A stretch of DNA of 64,000 nucleotides from Candidatus Lucifugimonas marina (GTDB lineage Bacteria > Chloroflexota > Dehalococcoidia > Lucifugimonadales > Lucifugimonadaceae): NCBI GenBank assembly GCA_029593915.1, contig CP046147.1, forward strand, positions 1,302,001 to 1,366,000, given 5' to 3'. Within the stretch, counting starts at the first letter, position 1; the number at the start of each line of letters is the position of its first letter. A model generated the notes under the pieces. It did not search any database, was not told the origin of the DNA, and worked only from the letters and a program-made list of their open reading frames with translations. Both the position numbers and the translations under genes were made by a program. Of the stretch, positions 25,297 to 33,334 are shown piece after piece.

Positions 25297-26244
25297 ATGG
25301 TCAACGCTGCAACATCTGAAACCGTCTACGAGCCAGTTCCATACTGGGCAAAACTTCCTCATCCGATGATGTTCAAAGAAGCCACTTCGGTGGCCGTCGA
25401 TTCGAACGACAATGTCTATGTGTTCAATCGCGGAAATCATCCGGTCATCATCTTCGACAAAGAAGGTAATTTCCTCGAAACGTGGGGCGAAGGCGAATTT
25501 GTGCGACCGCACGGTATCACTATCGATGCTGACGACAACTTGTTCCTCGCGGACGACGATGCTCACATGGTCGAAAAGCGCACCAAGGAAGGCAAGTTGC
25601 TGTTCCGGATGGGAGAGAAGGGTAAAGCGGCTGCGTGGCAGGAGGGCGATCCTTTCAATCGACCCACCCACGTTGCGATTCAACCCGATACTGGCGATCT
25701 GTTTATTTCAGACGGATACGGAAACTCTCGAGTTCACAGGTTTGATTCCGAAGGAAAACACATTTCGTCATGGGGATCACCAGGTTCGAGAGAAGGTCAA
25801 TTTTCGCTTCCTCACAACATCGCAATGAACGGATCTGACAAGGTCACTGTTGCTGATCGAGAGAATTTCCGATTGCAAACTTTCACCACAGACGGCGAGT
25901 TTGTGAAGCAGATTCACTCCCACCGACCGATTGCGATTACCAACGGAAAAGGTGCCGACACCAACCTGTACGTCGCTGAGGCTGGACCACCACCGGTACA
26001 GGAAGGCGTGAAACGACTTGGGCGTCGTGTCGTCGTGATGGATCGAGAAGGGAACGAAGTAACACGTTTTGGTAACGAACTGGGCGGAGAAGGCCACGAC
26101 CAATTCATCGCACCGCATGCCATGGCCGTCGATTCAGAAGGCTCTGTTTATGTTGCCGAGGTTTCTTATACGGCGTTTGGCTCGCAGCAAGACCCGGTTC
26201 GTGAAGTTGCTAGCCTTCGCAAATGGAAGCGCGTTAGCGGATAG
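25297..26244 (+). CDS. NHL-repeat six-bladed beta-propeller protein (copy 2)
   Basis: 315-residue propeller paralogous along its full length to the preceding gene; both begin with a conserved EPV.(Y/G)WAKLP. segment and end with (V)ASLRKWKRV or VSLRKWRRV. Repeats include GEFVRPHGITIDADDNLFLA and ISDGYGNSRVHRFDSEG. The conserved His and Asp residues in these turns are shared with copy 1 and may be catalytic or metal-binding. The start is ATG at 25297 with AGGA seven bases upstream. Tandem arrangement suggests local duplication and divergence. It is followed 22 bases on by the PPOX gene, so likely co-transcribed with it. Confidence 0.87.
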   Translation: MVNAATSETVYEPVPYWAKLPHPMMFKEATSVAVDSNDNVYVFNRGNHPVIIFDKEGNFLETWGEGEFVRPHGITIDADDNLFLADDDAHMVEKRTKEGKLLFRMGEKGKAAAWQEGDPFNRPTHVAIQPDTGDLFISDGYGNSRVHRFDSEGKHISSWGSPGSREGQFSLPHNIAMNGSDKVTVADRENFRLQTFTTDGEFVKQIHSHRPIAITNGKGADTNLYVAEAGPPPVQEGVKRLGRRVVVMDREGNEVTRFGNELGGEGHDQFIAPHAMAVDSEGSVYVAEVSYTAFGSQQDPVREVASLRKWKRVSG

Positions 26245-26266
26245 TCACTAGTCGTAAGGATTTATC

Positions 26267-26743
26267 TTGGCTAAACCAGCAGGCAAGCTAACACCAGCGG
26301 AAATAGATGAGTTTCTTGCTCAGCCGATTATTGCTCGGATAGGGACGGTCAAACCGGATGGTTCACCCCACGTTGCCGCTATGTGGCAGCAGTGGGACGG
26401 TGAAGCGATGTGGGTGATCCCTCGAAGTCGTTCCAGCTGGTACGAGAATCTGAGCAAAGAACCACGAGTGTGCATCCTGTGCGCCGATGATGTGAATCCC
26501 GAGCACACGCGGGTAACGGTCGAAGGCATCGCAGAGGTTGTAGAAGGACCAATCGCACTGGTAGGTCGGACCAAAGAAATCGCCGATGAGATGGCGATCA
26601 GGTACATGGGACCCGACGGACCAACCTACGCAGCAAAAACGGCTGATCGATTGCGGTACTTGGTGAAGGTCACGCCAACAAAGATCACTTCATGGCGAGG
26701 CGAATGGCATCCGAGATATATCGTTACTGAGAGTGATGCTTAG
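26267..26743 (+). CDS. PPOX-class flavin/F420-dependent pyridoxamine 5'-phosphate oxidase-fold protein
   Basis: 158 residues of the split-barrel flavin-reductase fold. It has the family opening (EIDEFLAQPIIARIGTV then PDGSPHVAAMW) and later PRSRSSWYENL. These proteins bind FMN, F420 or heme and reduce or oxidise small molecules; TIGR03618-like F420 enzymes begin in the same way. The start is UUG at 26267, with AAGGA six bases upstream. It follows the NHL gene closely. Its TAG stop overlaps the TAA of the convergent DinB-like gene (CTTAGG), so the two reading frames overlap by four bases. Confidence 0.85.
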   Translation: MAKPAGKLTPAEIDEFLAQPIIARIGTVKPDGSPHVAAMWQQWDGEAMWVIPRSRSSWYENLSKEPRVCILCADDVNPEHTRVTVEGIAEVVEGPIALVGRTKEIADEMAIRYMGPDGPTYAAKTADRLRYLVKVTPTKITSWRGEWHPRYIVTESDA

Positions 26744-27198
26744 GAACTGGGCATAGAGCCGGAGTTTTTAGCTGCCCATATCCTGATTTCTGAGCCGTGT
26801 TCCTGATAGTGGAGCACAGTGCATGAATCGATTAAGTCGCGGAACGGGTCGAATGGTTCGAAGTACGCACTCGGTGCTTTGGCAAGCTGATCACGCAGCG
26901 ACCTGTGAACTTGATCCATATCCTCGACCGTTTTTCGCGGCTCTGTTCCTTTTTTACGGAGCTTTTCTTGTTCGTTGAATAGGTTGATATCGCCAACCGG
27001 TTCAACGGTTCCACGGTCGAGGGACGTGACTAGTTCCCACTCCCAAGAAGTAACGTGTCCAACGATATCGGTTACAGACTGTTCACGGAGCACACCGGGT
27101 TTTGCGAGATCTTCGCTCACAAGACGATCAAGCGAATTTCTAAACTGACGCCAGTTGTCGTCGATTGCAGCGAGTACTGCGCTTTTGCGGTCTTTCAT
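26740..27198 (-). CDS. DinB/ClbS-like four-helix bundle protein
   Basis: About 152 residues of the DinB-fold ClbS/DfsB type. Characteristic are IVGHVTSWEWELVTSLDRG in helix 2 and HYQEHGSEIRIW at the end, each with a His suited to metal or ligand binding. ClbS-like members hydrolyse or sequester reactive metabolites, but many are uncharacterised. The start is taken as ATG at 27198, where GGAG lies seven bases upstream; an earlier ATG at 27240 lacks such a site. It is convergent with, and overlaps by four bases, the PPOX gene. Confidence 0.75.
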   Translation of the reverse strand: MKDRKSAVLAAIDDNWRQFRNSLDRLVSEDLAKPGVLREQSVTDIVGHVTSWEWELVTSLDRGTVEPVGDINLFNEQEKLRKKGTEPRKTVEDMDQVHRSLRDQLAKAPSAYFEPFDPFRDLIDSCTVLHYQEHGSEIRIWAAKNSGSMPSS

Positions 27199-27409
27199 CG
27201 TAATGCTCCGGGCGTCGTAGAACGACTTGGTCGCTTTCACAGCAGTCTACCCAACCCCGACACTTCCCGAAGGAAGGGGGCAGGTCGGTAAAGCTTGAGT
27301 GGTGCCTGAGCAGCGAATTGCATTGACAGCATACGCTTGGAGGTCTAGCGTGGCGACCGCGCACATATCAGTGTGCTGAATACTCGGATAATTCGATGGT
27401 GGCGAGAAT

Positions 27410-28303
27410 ATGACTACAGTTGGCGAAGGCAAATTTCAGTACGAAGTTGATAGAGATTGGCTGCGCCACAAGCCAGCGTTTTGGGAACTGGGCCAGTGCG
27501 CAGACGTCGGTGTCGACTCGCAGGATCGTGTGTGGCTGTTTAGCCGTTCGAAGCATCCCGTTACATGCTGGACTCCAGAGGGTCAGTTCATAGGCTCGTG
27601 GGGCGATCTTGGTCCACTAGAAGGTGAGTTCCGAGTACCGCACGGTGTGTTCATCGACAAGGAAGATCATATTTGGCTTGCCGACCACCAGACACATCAG
27701 GTGACAAAGCACAACGAAAATGGCGATGTGCTTATGGAGCTGGGTACTCACGGGTACGCAAACATCACCGTCACTTCGACGAACGAGCAGGGAGCCCCGT
27801 TCAATATGCCGACTGGTCTCGCTACGACGACTGATGGCAAGCTGTTCGTCACTGACGGATACGCCAACCGTCGAGTGCACCGTTTTAGTTCTGAAGGAGA
27901 GCTTGAACACTCTTGGGGTGAGGCCGGCAAAGGCCCTGGACAGTTCTCAATTCTTCACAAAGTTGGTGTCGACAATAACAATAAGGTTTACGTTTGTGAT
28001 CGTGAGAACAACCGAATCCAGATTTTTGATGTCGATGGAAACTATCTGACAGAGTGGACCGATGTGGTCGGTCCCGGCGATATTTTCTTCGATGATGAGG
28101 TTGTGTACGTCGTTGAGCAGGGTGGTGGAAACGGTGTTTCGATTTGGACTCTTGACGGCGAATTGATCACTCGCTGGCGCGGTAATGCCGATGCTTGTCA
28201 GGCTGCTCATGGTGGTTGGTTCGATTCGAAAGGCAATATTTATATTGCCGAGATTGGCGAGCCCGGACACGGACAGCGAGTTACTAAGTTCAGCCTGATT
28301 TAG
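27410..28303 (+). CDS. NHL-repeat beta-propeller protein (copy 3)
   Basis: 297-residue propeller of the same broad family as 24264 and 25297. Repeats include FRVPHGVFIDKEDHIWLAD, VTDGYANRRVHRFSSEGE and VCDRENNRIQIFDVDG. No signal peptide or membrane segment is visible. It is the most divergent of the three: the N-terminus is FWELGQCADVGVDSQDRVW instead of WAKLP.., so it probably has a separate substrate. The start is ATG at 27410 with GGCGAG upstream. A Fur-family gene is convergent with it. Confidence 0.85.
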   Translation: MTTVGEGKFQYEVDRDWLRHKPAFWELGQCADVGVDSQDRVWLFSRSKHPVTCWTPEGQFIGSWGDLGPLEGEFRVPHGVFIDKEDHIWLADHQTHQVTKHNENGDVLMELGTHGYANITVTSTNEQGAPFNMPTGLATTTDGKLFVTDGYANRRVHRFSSEGELEHSWGEAGKGPGQFSILHKVGVDNNNKVYVCDRENNRIQIFDVDGNYLTEWTDVVGPGDIFFDDEVVYVVEQGGGNGVSIWTLDGELITRWRGNADACQAAHGGWFDSKGNIYIAEIGEPGHGQRVTKFSLI

Positions 28304-28340
28304 TCGATCTGTAGGCAGCAGGCGTCGTCGAATGGCACGC

Positions 28341-28769
28341 CTATTCCTCTGGGCAGTCGTGTTCAATTCCCGATAGTACGAGGTGGGTTGCGTTTACGTG
28401 GAACCCGTGACGTTCGTGAACTTCTGAGATGAAGTTTTGCACCAGTTCGTCATCTAACGGCAATGTTCGCCCACAACTGGTGCACTGCAAGTGATGATGA
28501 TTAGATTGACTGATCCATTCGAATACGGTGTCGCCGGGGCTTAGGCGAGATTCGGCAACTAGTCCCACGCCACCAAGATCACTCAGAACCCTGTACACAG
28601 TCGATTGATCGAAATTCGCTCCCGAATTTTTCAATCCATCGATCACTTCGGCGACGGTCATGTGATTGTGAGTTGATCGGAGCATTTCGATCACAGCTCG
28701 GCGCGCCGGGGTTGCTCGTAGACCGGAGCCTCGTAGTACATCGGTTGGTGATTCATTAGACTCTGGCAT
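28341..28769 (-). CDS. Fur family transcriptional regulator
   Basis: 142-residue metal-responsive repressor with a winged-helix DNA-binding domain (RATPARRAVIEMLR, then FDQSTVYRVLSDLGGVGLV) and a C-terminal dimerisation/metal domain. The sensor His cluster SNHHHLQC and one CxxC pair (CTSC) are present. At the C-terminus only a single Cys (HDCPEE) is seen in place of the second CxxC found in many Fur, Zur and PerR proteins, so the structural zinc site may be incomplete or differently built. The start is ATG at 28769. Whether it senses iron, zinc, manganese or peroxide cannot be decided. Confidence 0.92.
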   Translation of the reverse strand: MPESNESPTDVLRGSGLRATPARRAVIEMLRSTHNHMTVAEVIDGLKNSGANFDQSTVYRVLSDLGGVGLVAESRLSPGDTVFEWISQSNHHHLQCTSCGRTLPLDDELVQNFISEVHERHGFHVNATHLVLSGIEHDCPEE

Positions 28770-28899
28770 CGTAAATTGCTCTTTGCGTATGCGTGATTAT
28801 TGGCAGGCACAGCTTCGTTCCATTTGATCGACAGTGCAAGTTTGCCACGTACTTCGGATAATCAGATCGATTTTGGTTCAAAAACTTTTCAAATTTAGG

Positions 28900-29334
28900 A
28901 TGTCTTCAAGCGTTGAAATCCACGCCCAGCCGCCGCGTGTTTGGGATGTTTTGACGAACTTAGCTAGGTGGCCTCGGTGGTCGAGAGTATGTACCGAAGT
29001 TTGGAGTATCCCTGAACATGACCTTGGCGAGGTTGGGACTAAATTTGGATTCAAGCTGCGGATGGGTGGTCGCCAAATACCGTTCAACGTGACTGTGAGT
29101 AGGATTGAAACAGGTGGCTTGATCGAATGGCGATCCACTAAATTTTCGATCACGGCAATTCGAAGCATTTCTATCGAATCGAGTGGGAAGAGTTGCCGCG
29201 TGATCGATAGCAAACTGTTCACAAGTCCATTTATTCCGATTGGATTGTCTTACCCGCGCTGGCTGATACGTCGTATGACAGATTCTTGGCTTGACGATCT
29301 GAAAATAGAATCTGAACGAGATTCGTTAAGTTGA
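28900..29334 (+). CDS. SRPBCC family protein
   Basis: About 144 residues of the polyketide-cyclase/ligand-binding helix-grip fold. The N-terminus SVEIHAQPPRVWDVLTNLARWPRWS is the classical SRPBCC opening, and a C-terminal helix is rich in Arg (RWLIRRMTDSWLDDL). The start is taken as ATG at 28900; an in-frame upstream ATG at 28834 would add a segment unlike the family. The stop TGA (29332-29334) lies directly before the remains of a PIG-L deacetylase gene, which may once have been translated by coupling. Confidence 0.75.
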   Translation: MSSSVEIHAQPPRVWDVLTNLARWPRWSRVCTEVWSIPEHDLGEVGTKFGFKLRMGGRQIPFNVTVSRIETGGLIEWRSTKFSITAIRSISIESSGKSCRVIDSKLFTSPFIPIGLSYPRWLIRRMTDSWLDDLKIESERDSLS

Positions 29335-29363
29335 ACGGAGAACATTAATCTCAGATTCTTGCA

Positions 29364-30121
29364 GTGTTCACACATGCAGATGACGAAACGTTGCTGGCAG
29401 GGGCATTGATTTCGAAATTGGCGAGTGAAGGGCACAGTGTGCAGGTGCCCCGGGCAACGAAGATCGAACGGAGCGGCTTCACGCAGCTTGCAAGGCACTC
29501 GGTGTTGAGCGGGTGGAGACCCTTCGGTATTCAGAGGGGGCGATGTGGCCGGATGAGGTCAAAGGGGAGTCAGTTGGAATCTCGACTAGATTGTCGAATG
29601 CTCCACTTGCAGATCTTGTTGCTGGCGTTAGTGGTCGGATCGCTGAATTTGAACCCGACGTTGAGATTACTCACTCGTCGTATGGAGATTACGGACACCC
29701 TGACCATGCGGCTGTGAGCAATGCTGTGCAGATCGCTGTTCGGAACCACTCCGAATTAGAGCAGTCAGCCGTTCGACTTTATTTGCTTGAATGGCCTCGG
29801 TGGGTTGTGCAGCTTAACGCTCGTTTGATGAGGGTAGGGGGACGTGACATCCGCAGGATGGGCGAGGACGGCAGATTCAATCTGACAACGGCGCTTGGCG
29901 TCGAGACGGGGCAATCCGTTGTTATAGATGTCGCAGGTTATCTGGCTGTTCGCCGTTCGGCGTCACGTTGGTATTCCGCTGAGATTGCAAGAGGACCGTT
30001 GCCAATGCGGTTGCTTGAACGAGCTCCGGTGTGGATGCAAAAGTTCTTTTTGGGGAAGGCGAGATTGAAACGGGTTGATGGCTTTGGAGCTTACGAAACT
30101 CCTAGCAACGACTGGCTTTGA
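29364..30121 (+). pseudogene. PIG-L/LmbE-family deacetylase, frameshifted
   Basis: The N-terminal zinc-site motif (VFTHADDETLLAGA) is read in one frame from about 29349. The rest (APGNEDRTERLHAACKALGV, then the HPDHAA motif and C-terminal half) is read in another frame from 29447 to the stop at 30121. The break lies at about 29445-29447 and fits loss of one base after GT. The expected beginning (SQILAVFTH) has an in-frame TAA just before it (29346-29348) and no usual start codon; GTG at 29364 would cut into the first strand. Two faults suggest a true pseudogene, though a sequence error at the shift is possible. Intact relatives remove N-acetyl groups from sugar conjugates. Confidence 0.75.
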
Positions 30122-30140
30122 GCTAAGCAGGCTTTAAACA

Positions 30141-30178
30141 AAAAAAGCCCCGAGTTGCATATCAACCCGGGGCTTTTC
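30141..30178. terminator. Bidirectional intrinsic terminator
   Basis: AAAAGCCCCG (30143-30152) pairs with CGGGGCTTTT (30168-30177), with GTTG/CAAC inside. The A-run and T-run on the two sides let it end both the plus-strand PIG-L remnant and the minus-strand rpoD gene. Confidence 0.92.
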
Positions 30179-30198
30179 GTTATTGCTTGAATTACCGA

Positions 30199-31728
30199 CT
30201 AAGCGAGTAGTTCGCGCAGCTCTGCCACATGGGCATCGCCGCGAAGTCGACCCAGAGCTTTTCGTTCGATCTGTCGAATTCGCTCACGAGTGAGGTTCAG
30301 CTCTCCACCGATCTCTTCAAGAGTTCGAGGGCGACCATCGAATAGTCCGAACCGAAGTTCGAGCACTCGGCGTTCACGGTCTTGCAGGTGGCTGAGAACA
30401 CGGTCGACCTGCTCACGCATGGACGACTGTGCTGCTACATCGGCAGGTGCTGGTGCAGTGCTGTCCTGAATCAGATCACCCAGCTCGTTTTCGGCATCTT
30501 CACCGATTGGAGTTTCGAGTGAAACAGGTTCTTGCGACATCTGAAGAATTTCGGAAACTCTCTCGATTGAGAGTTCCACGCGTTCCGCTAGTTCTTCAAC
30601 GGTAGGCTCTCGGTTCAACTGCTGTCCGAGTTCACGGCGTGCTCTCATGATCTTGTTCAACGTCTCAACAACGTGAACTGGGATACGAATCGTTCGTGCC
30701 TGGTCGGCAATAGCTCGGGTGATTCCCTGTCGGATCCACCATGTTGCGTAAGTCGAGAATTTGAATCCCTTTCGGAAGTCGAATTTTTCGATCGCACGCA
30801 TGAGACCGATGTTGCCTTCTTGAATAAGGTCGAGCATCGAGAGTCCACGGTTCAGGTGCTTCTTGGCAACACTGACCACGAGTCGAAGGTTTGCTTCGCC
30901 CAAGTGCCGTCGTGCCTTTTCACCTTCTTCACGTACACGCATCAGGTGTGCGCTCAGAACCGGAATGAGTGGCTGAAGTTGAGCCTGGAAATCAGGGTCG
31001 ACTACGAGATCGGGAAGCTCGTCTAGCTTCGGATCAGAACCCAACATGCTGCCCATATCGCCTGAAAGCAGGCGTGTAAGCACTGAGAGTTCTACTACCA
31101 GCTTGTGAGCTTCGTCTTCTTCAACACCGAGAATATCGGAGATGTAGAAAATCAACTCGTCATCACGTTTACCGTCGGCGAGTGCTCGAAGTGTGGGGTC
31201 GGTTAGGGCTGCATTCAAACCGACAGGAGAGTCGAGACCGACTTTCTTGGCGATAGCGGATGCAGTGTCTCCGACGGCTCCGAGGGCGGACAGTACGTTG
31301 GTGATTATCTGGAAGGGGTCGACGAGCTCTGGCACGCCAACTTCGACTTCGGATTTATATTCAGCCTCGATCTTCTCGAGACGTTGAGCAAGTTCAACCG
31401 CACGAGCAAGTACGACTTCGTCTTCTGCCGTCAGGAGTGCAACTCGTCCAATCTCACGAAGGTACATCCTTACTGTGTCTTCAGTGAGCTCGGATTCTTG
31501 TACTTCCTGCTGCAGAGCGTTCGTGATGCTTGTTGAAGAATCAGATGCTCGGGCTGCTTCCCACATATCCAGTTCAGATCGGGTTACGGCTGTAGCACCG
31601 CTTTCCGTCGCCTGGTTCGCCTCGTCTTCAACACCTTCTGTTCGGGTGAAGGCGGGTTTGTACTCGTCTTCACCCTCAAGGGCTGCTGATACGTCGTTGA
31701 CGCGGGATGTTCGTCGCTTTTGGACCAA
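30199..31728 (-). CDS. rpoD: Primary RNA polymerase sigma factor (RpoD/SigA)
   Basis: 509-residue group 1 sigma-70 factor. Region 1.2 is seen as [21 protein letters not shown], then a non-conserved acidic stretch, then region 2 ([51 protein letters not shown]), region 3 ([12 protein letters not shown] and following) and region 4 ([21 protein letters not shown]). The end is complete. The start is UUG at 31728 with AAGGAA six bases upstream. It recognises the -35/-10 promoters of most genes, such as the candidate at 8141-8169. An inverted repeat lies about 100 bases upstream, at 31826-31858, and a terminator follows at 30141-30178. Confidence 0.97.
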   Translation of the reverse strand: MVQKRRTSRVNDVSAALEGEDEYKPAFTRTEGVEDEANQATESGATAVTRSELDMWEAARASDSSTSITNALQQEVQESELTEDTVRMYLREIGRVALLTAEDEVVLARAVELAQRLEKIEAEYKSEVEVGVPELVDPFQIITNVLSALGAVGDTASAIAKKVGLDSPVGLNAALTDPTLRALADGKRDDELIFYISDILGVEEDEAHKLVVELSVLTRLLSGDMGSMLGSDPKLDELPDLVVDPDFQAQLQPLIPVLSAHLMRVREEGEKARRHLGEANLRLVVSVAKKHLNRGLSMLDLIQEGNIGLMRAIEKFDFRKGFKFSTYATWWIRQGITRAIADQARTIRIPVHVVETLNKIMRARRELGQQLNREPTVEELAERVELSIERVSEILQMSQEPVSLETPIGEDAENELGDLIQDSTAPAPADVAAQSSMREQVDRVLSHLQDRERRVLELRFGLFDGRPRTLEEIGGELNLTRERIRQIERKALGRLRGDAHVAELRELLA

Positions 31729-32124
31729 CGTTTGTTCCTTTGTGGCTTACTTGCCCGTACCTGGGCTTATCTCATATCCGGACAGATATTCGATCTCAGG
31801 TCTTTTCGTACTAGTGCCTCTCGCGCGGTATGCCCCATTTAATCTGAGGGGCATGCCGAGGATTGAGAATGGTGGCATACACACAAGTTTTAGATGTAAC
31901 TAGAGCTAATTGCGATGCCTCACGAACGCGCTCGAGGAACCCCCAAACGAATTCGTAAATGTTTACCAATTCAACCGACCTACTATTCTACGCCTTTTGG
32001 TATGCGTTCTAAAAGGGGGTACGTCGAAATTGATTACGAAATTCGTCGGCGTGTTGGCTGGGGGGAAGCGGGAAATGCTTTCGAGTTAGAGGTTGAATTG
32101 ACGTATTTGAGTTTGGAAACGCGG
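31729..32124. other. Long intergenic region upstream of rpoD
   Basis: Nearly 400 bases without a convincing gene. It holds an 11-pair inverted repeat, CGGTATGCCCC (31826-31836) and GGGGCATGCCG (31848-31858), with an 11-base loop and no T-run, so it is not an obvious terminator. An open frame on the plus strand (31915-32163) runs into the dehydrogenase gene on the other strand and resembles nothing known. I see no clear -35/-10 pair for rpoD. Confidence 0.4.
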
Positions 32125-33156
32125 TTATTCCCAATTGATAACAAACTTGCCGGGTGCACCTGACGAAAACTCTTCATATGCCTTTGGGGCTTCCTCGATA
32201 GTTGATCGAGAGGTGATAACTGAGCCAAGCGGGACGTTTCGTTCGGCCGTGAATCGAGCAGCTTCAGCCAGACCGAACGTCGAAAATGTCCATGAGCCAA
32301 GCATTGTTAGGTGCCGATGGATGATGTGAGGAGTTGGTTGGTAAGTTACCTCGCCACCTTCACCAACGAGACAGGTGCGCCCGAATATTCGGGTCGACTC
32401 TACAGCTGCCACACGGGTTGCGGCTAAACCTGCTGCTTCCAGCGTGGCGTCGGCGCCGTGGCCTTGTGTTAACTCACGAATTTGCTCAGGAGCATCGTTG
32501 TTAGATGCGTCGACGGTCGCCCATGCTCCCGAGTCGGCAGCCATCTTTAGCCGCTTTTTTGCGATGTCTACAGCAATCACCCTTGCGCCCATTTCTGTAG
32601 CGAACATGGTTGCGGCAAGTCCTACAGGCCCCGAGCCGAATACGGCAAGCGTGTCGAGTCCCGAAACTTCAAGCTTCTTCAATGCTTGAAACGCAGTGCT
32701 AGCACCGCAGGCGAGATATGCCCCAACTTCGTATTCAACGTCGTCTGGGAGTGTCACGCAGGTCGATTGATGCGCAAGCATGTAATCGCCGTGCCCGCCG
32801 TGCATCGATCCGCCGTAGTAAAGCTTTTTGTCGGTAACTTCGCAGAGCTGTTGCCAGCCAGTCAGGCAGTAGTCGCACTCTCGGCAGCCTTCATAGTGAT
32901 GTTGAATGATTCGGTCGCCAACTTGAAGGCCTTTTACGTTCGGTCCGAGAGCTACGATTTCGCCGCACGGCTCGTGGCCGGGGCGCATGAGCTGTCCGTT
33001 GTGTTCATTCGGCGAATTGGCGCGGTACCGACTGAAGTCCGACCCACACAGCCCAGATGATCGCAGTTTGACCAATACCTGCTCAGGTCCGGGGTCAAGA
33101 TCTGGAAAATCGATGACCTCTGCGACGCTGTTTCCGTGAAATGCGACTCCACGCAT
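32125..33156 (-). CDS. Zinc-dependent alcohol dehydrogenase (MDR family)
   Basis: 343-residue medium-chain dehydrogenase/reductase. The catalytic zinc site is built from Cys in LCGSDFSRY, the GHEPCGEI motif and a later Glu; the structural zinc cysteines are in CRECDYCLTGWQQLC. The Rossmann motif is FGSGPVGLAA, followed by AVDIAKKRL, and an acidic residue at the end of that strand suggests NAD use. The start is ATG at 33156, with AGGAG eight bases upstream. Substrate may be a polyol or threonine-like alcohol; no specific assignment is possible. Divergent from the aminotransferase at 33335. Confidence 0.93.
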   Translation of the reverse strand: MRGVAFHGNSVAEVIDFPDLDPGPEQVLVKLRSSGLCGSDFSRYRANSPNEHNGQLMRPGHEPCGEIVALGPNVKGLQVGDRIIQHHYEGCRECDYCLTGWQQLCEVTDKKLYYGGSMHGGHGDYMLAHQSTCVTLPDDVEYEVGAYLACGASTAFQALKKLEVSGLDTLAVFGSGPVGLAATMFATEMGARVIAVDIAKKRLKMAADSGAWATVDASNNDAPEQIRELTQGHGADATLEAAGLAATRVAAVESTRIFGRTCLVGEGGEVTYQPTPHIIHRHLTMLGSWTFSTFGLAEAARFTAERNVPLGSVITSRSTIEEAPKAYEEFSSGAPGKFVINWE

Positions 33157-33334
33157 GAATGAATCTCCTGAAAAGTATGAGCCGACTAAAATCGACTGAA
33201 TCTGGGTATTGGCGCAAGGTATATCAGCTAATCGGTGCTTTAAGGCTTTGCGGTTCGGCGAAACCGGCAGTAAGCTTCACCCGCCTGACTTATATGACAT
33301 GAATGCGGCTTGGCCGCGATTGGGATCTTCAAAC

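Noticed and set aside
29513..30121. A separate 202-residue gene starting at GTG 29513
   Set aside because: Homology to PIG-L deacetylases continues upstream in the same frame to 29447 and then in the frame of the N-terminal motif, so this is part of the frameshifted gene.
31915..32163. 82-residue open frame on the plus strand upstream of rpoD
   Set aside because: It overlaps the end of the dehydrogenase gene on the other strand, resembles no family and has no convincing ribosome-binding site.
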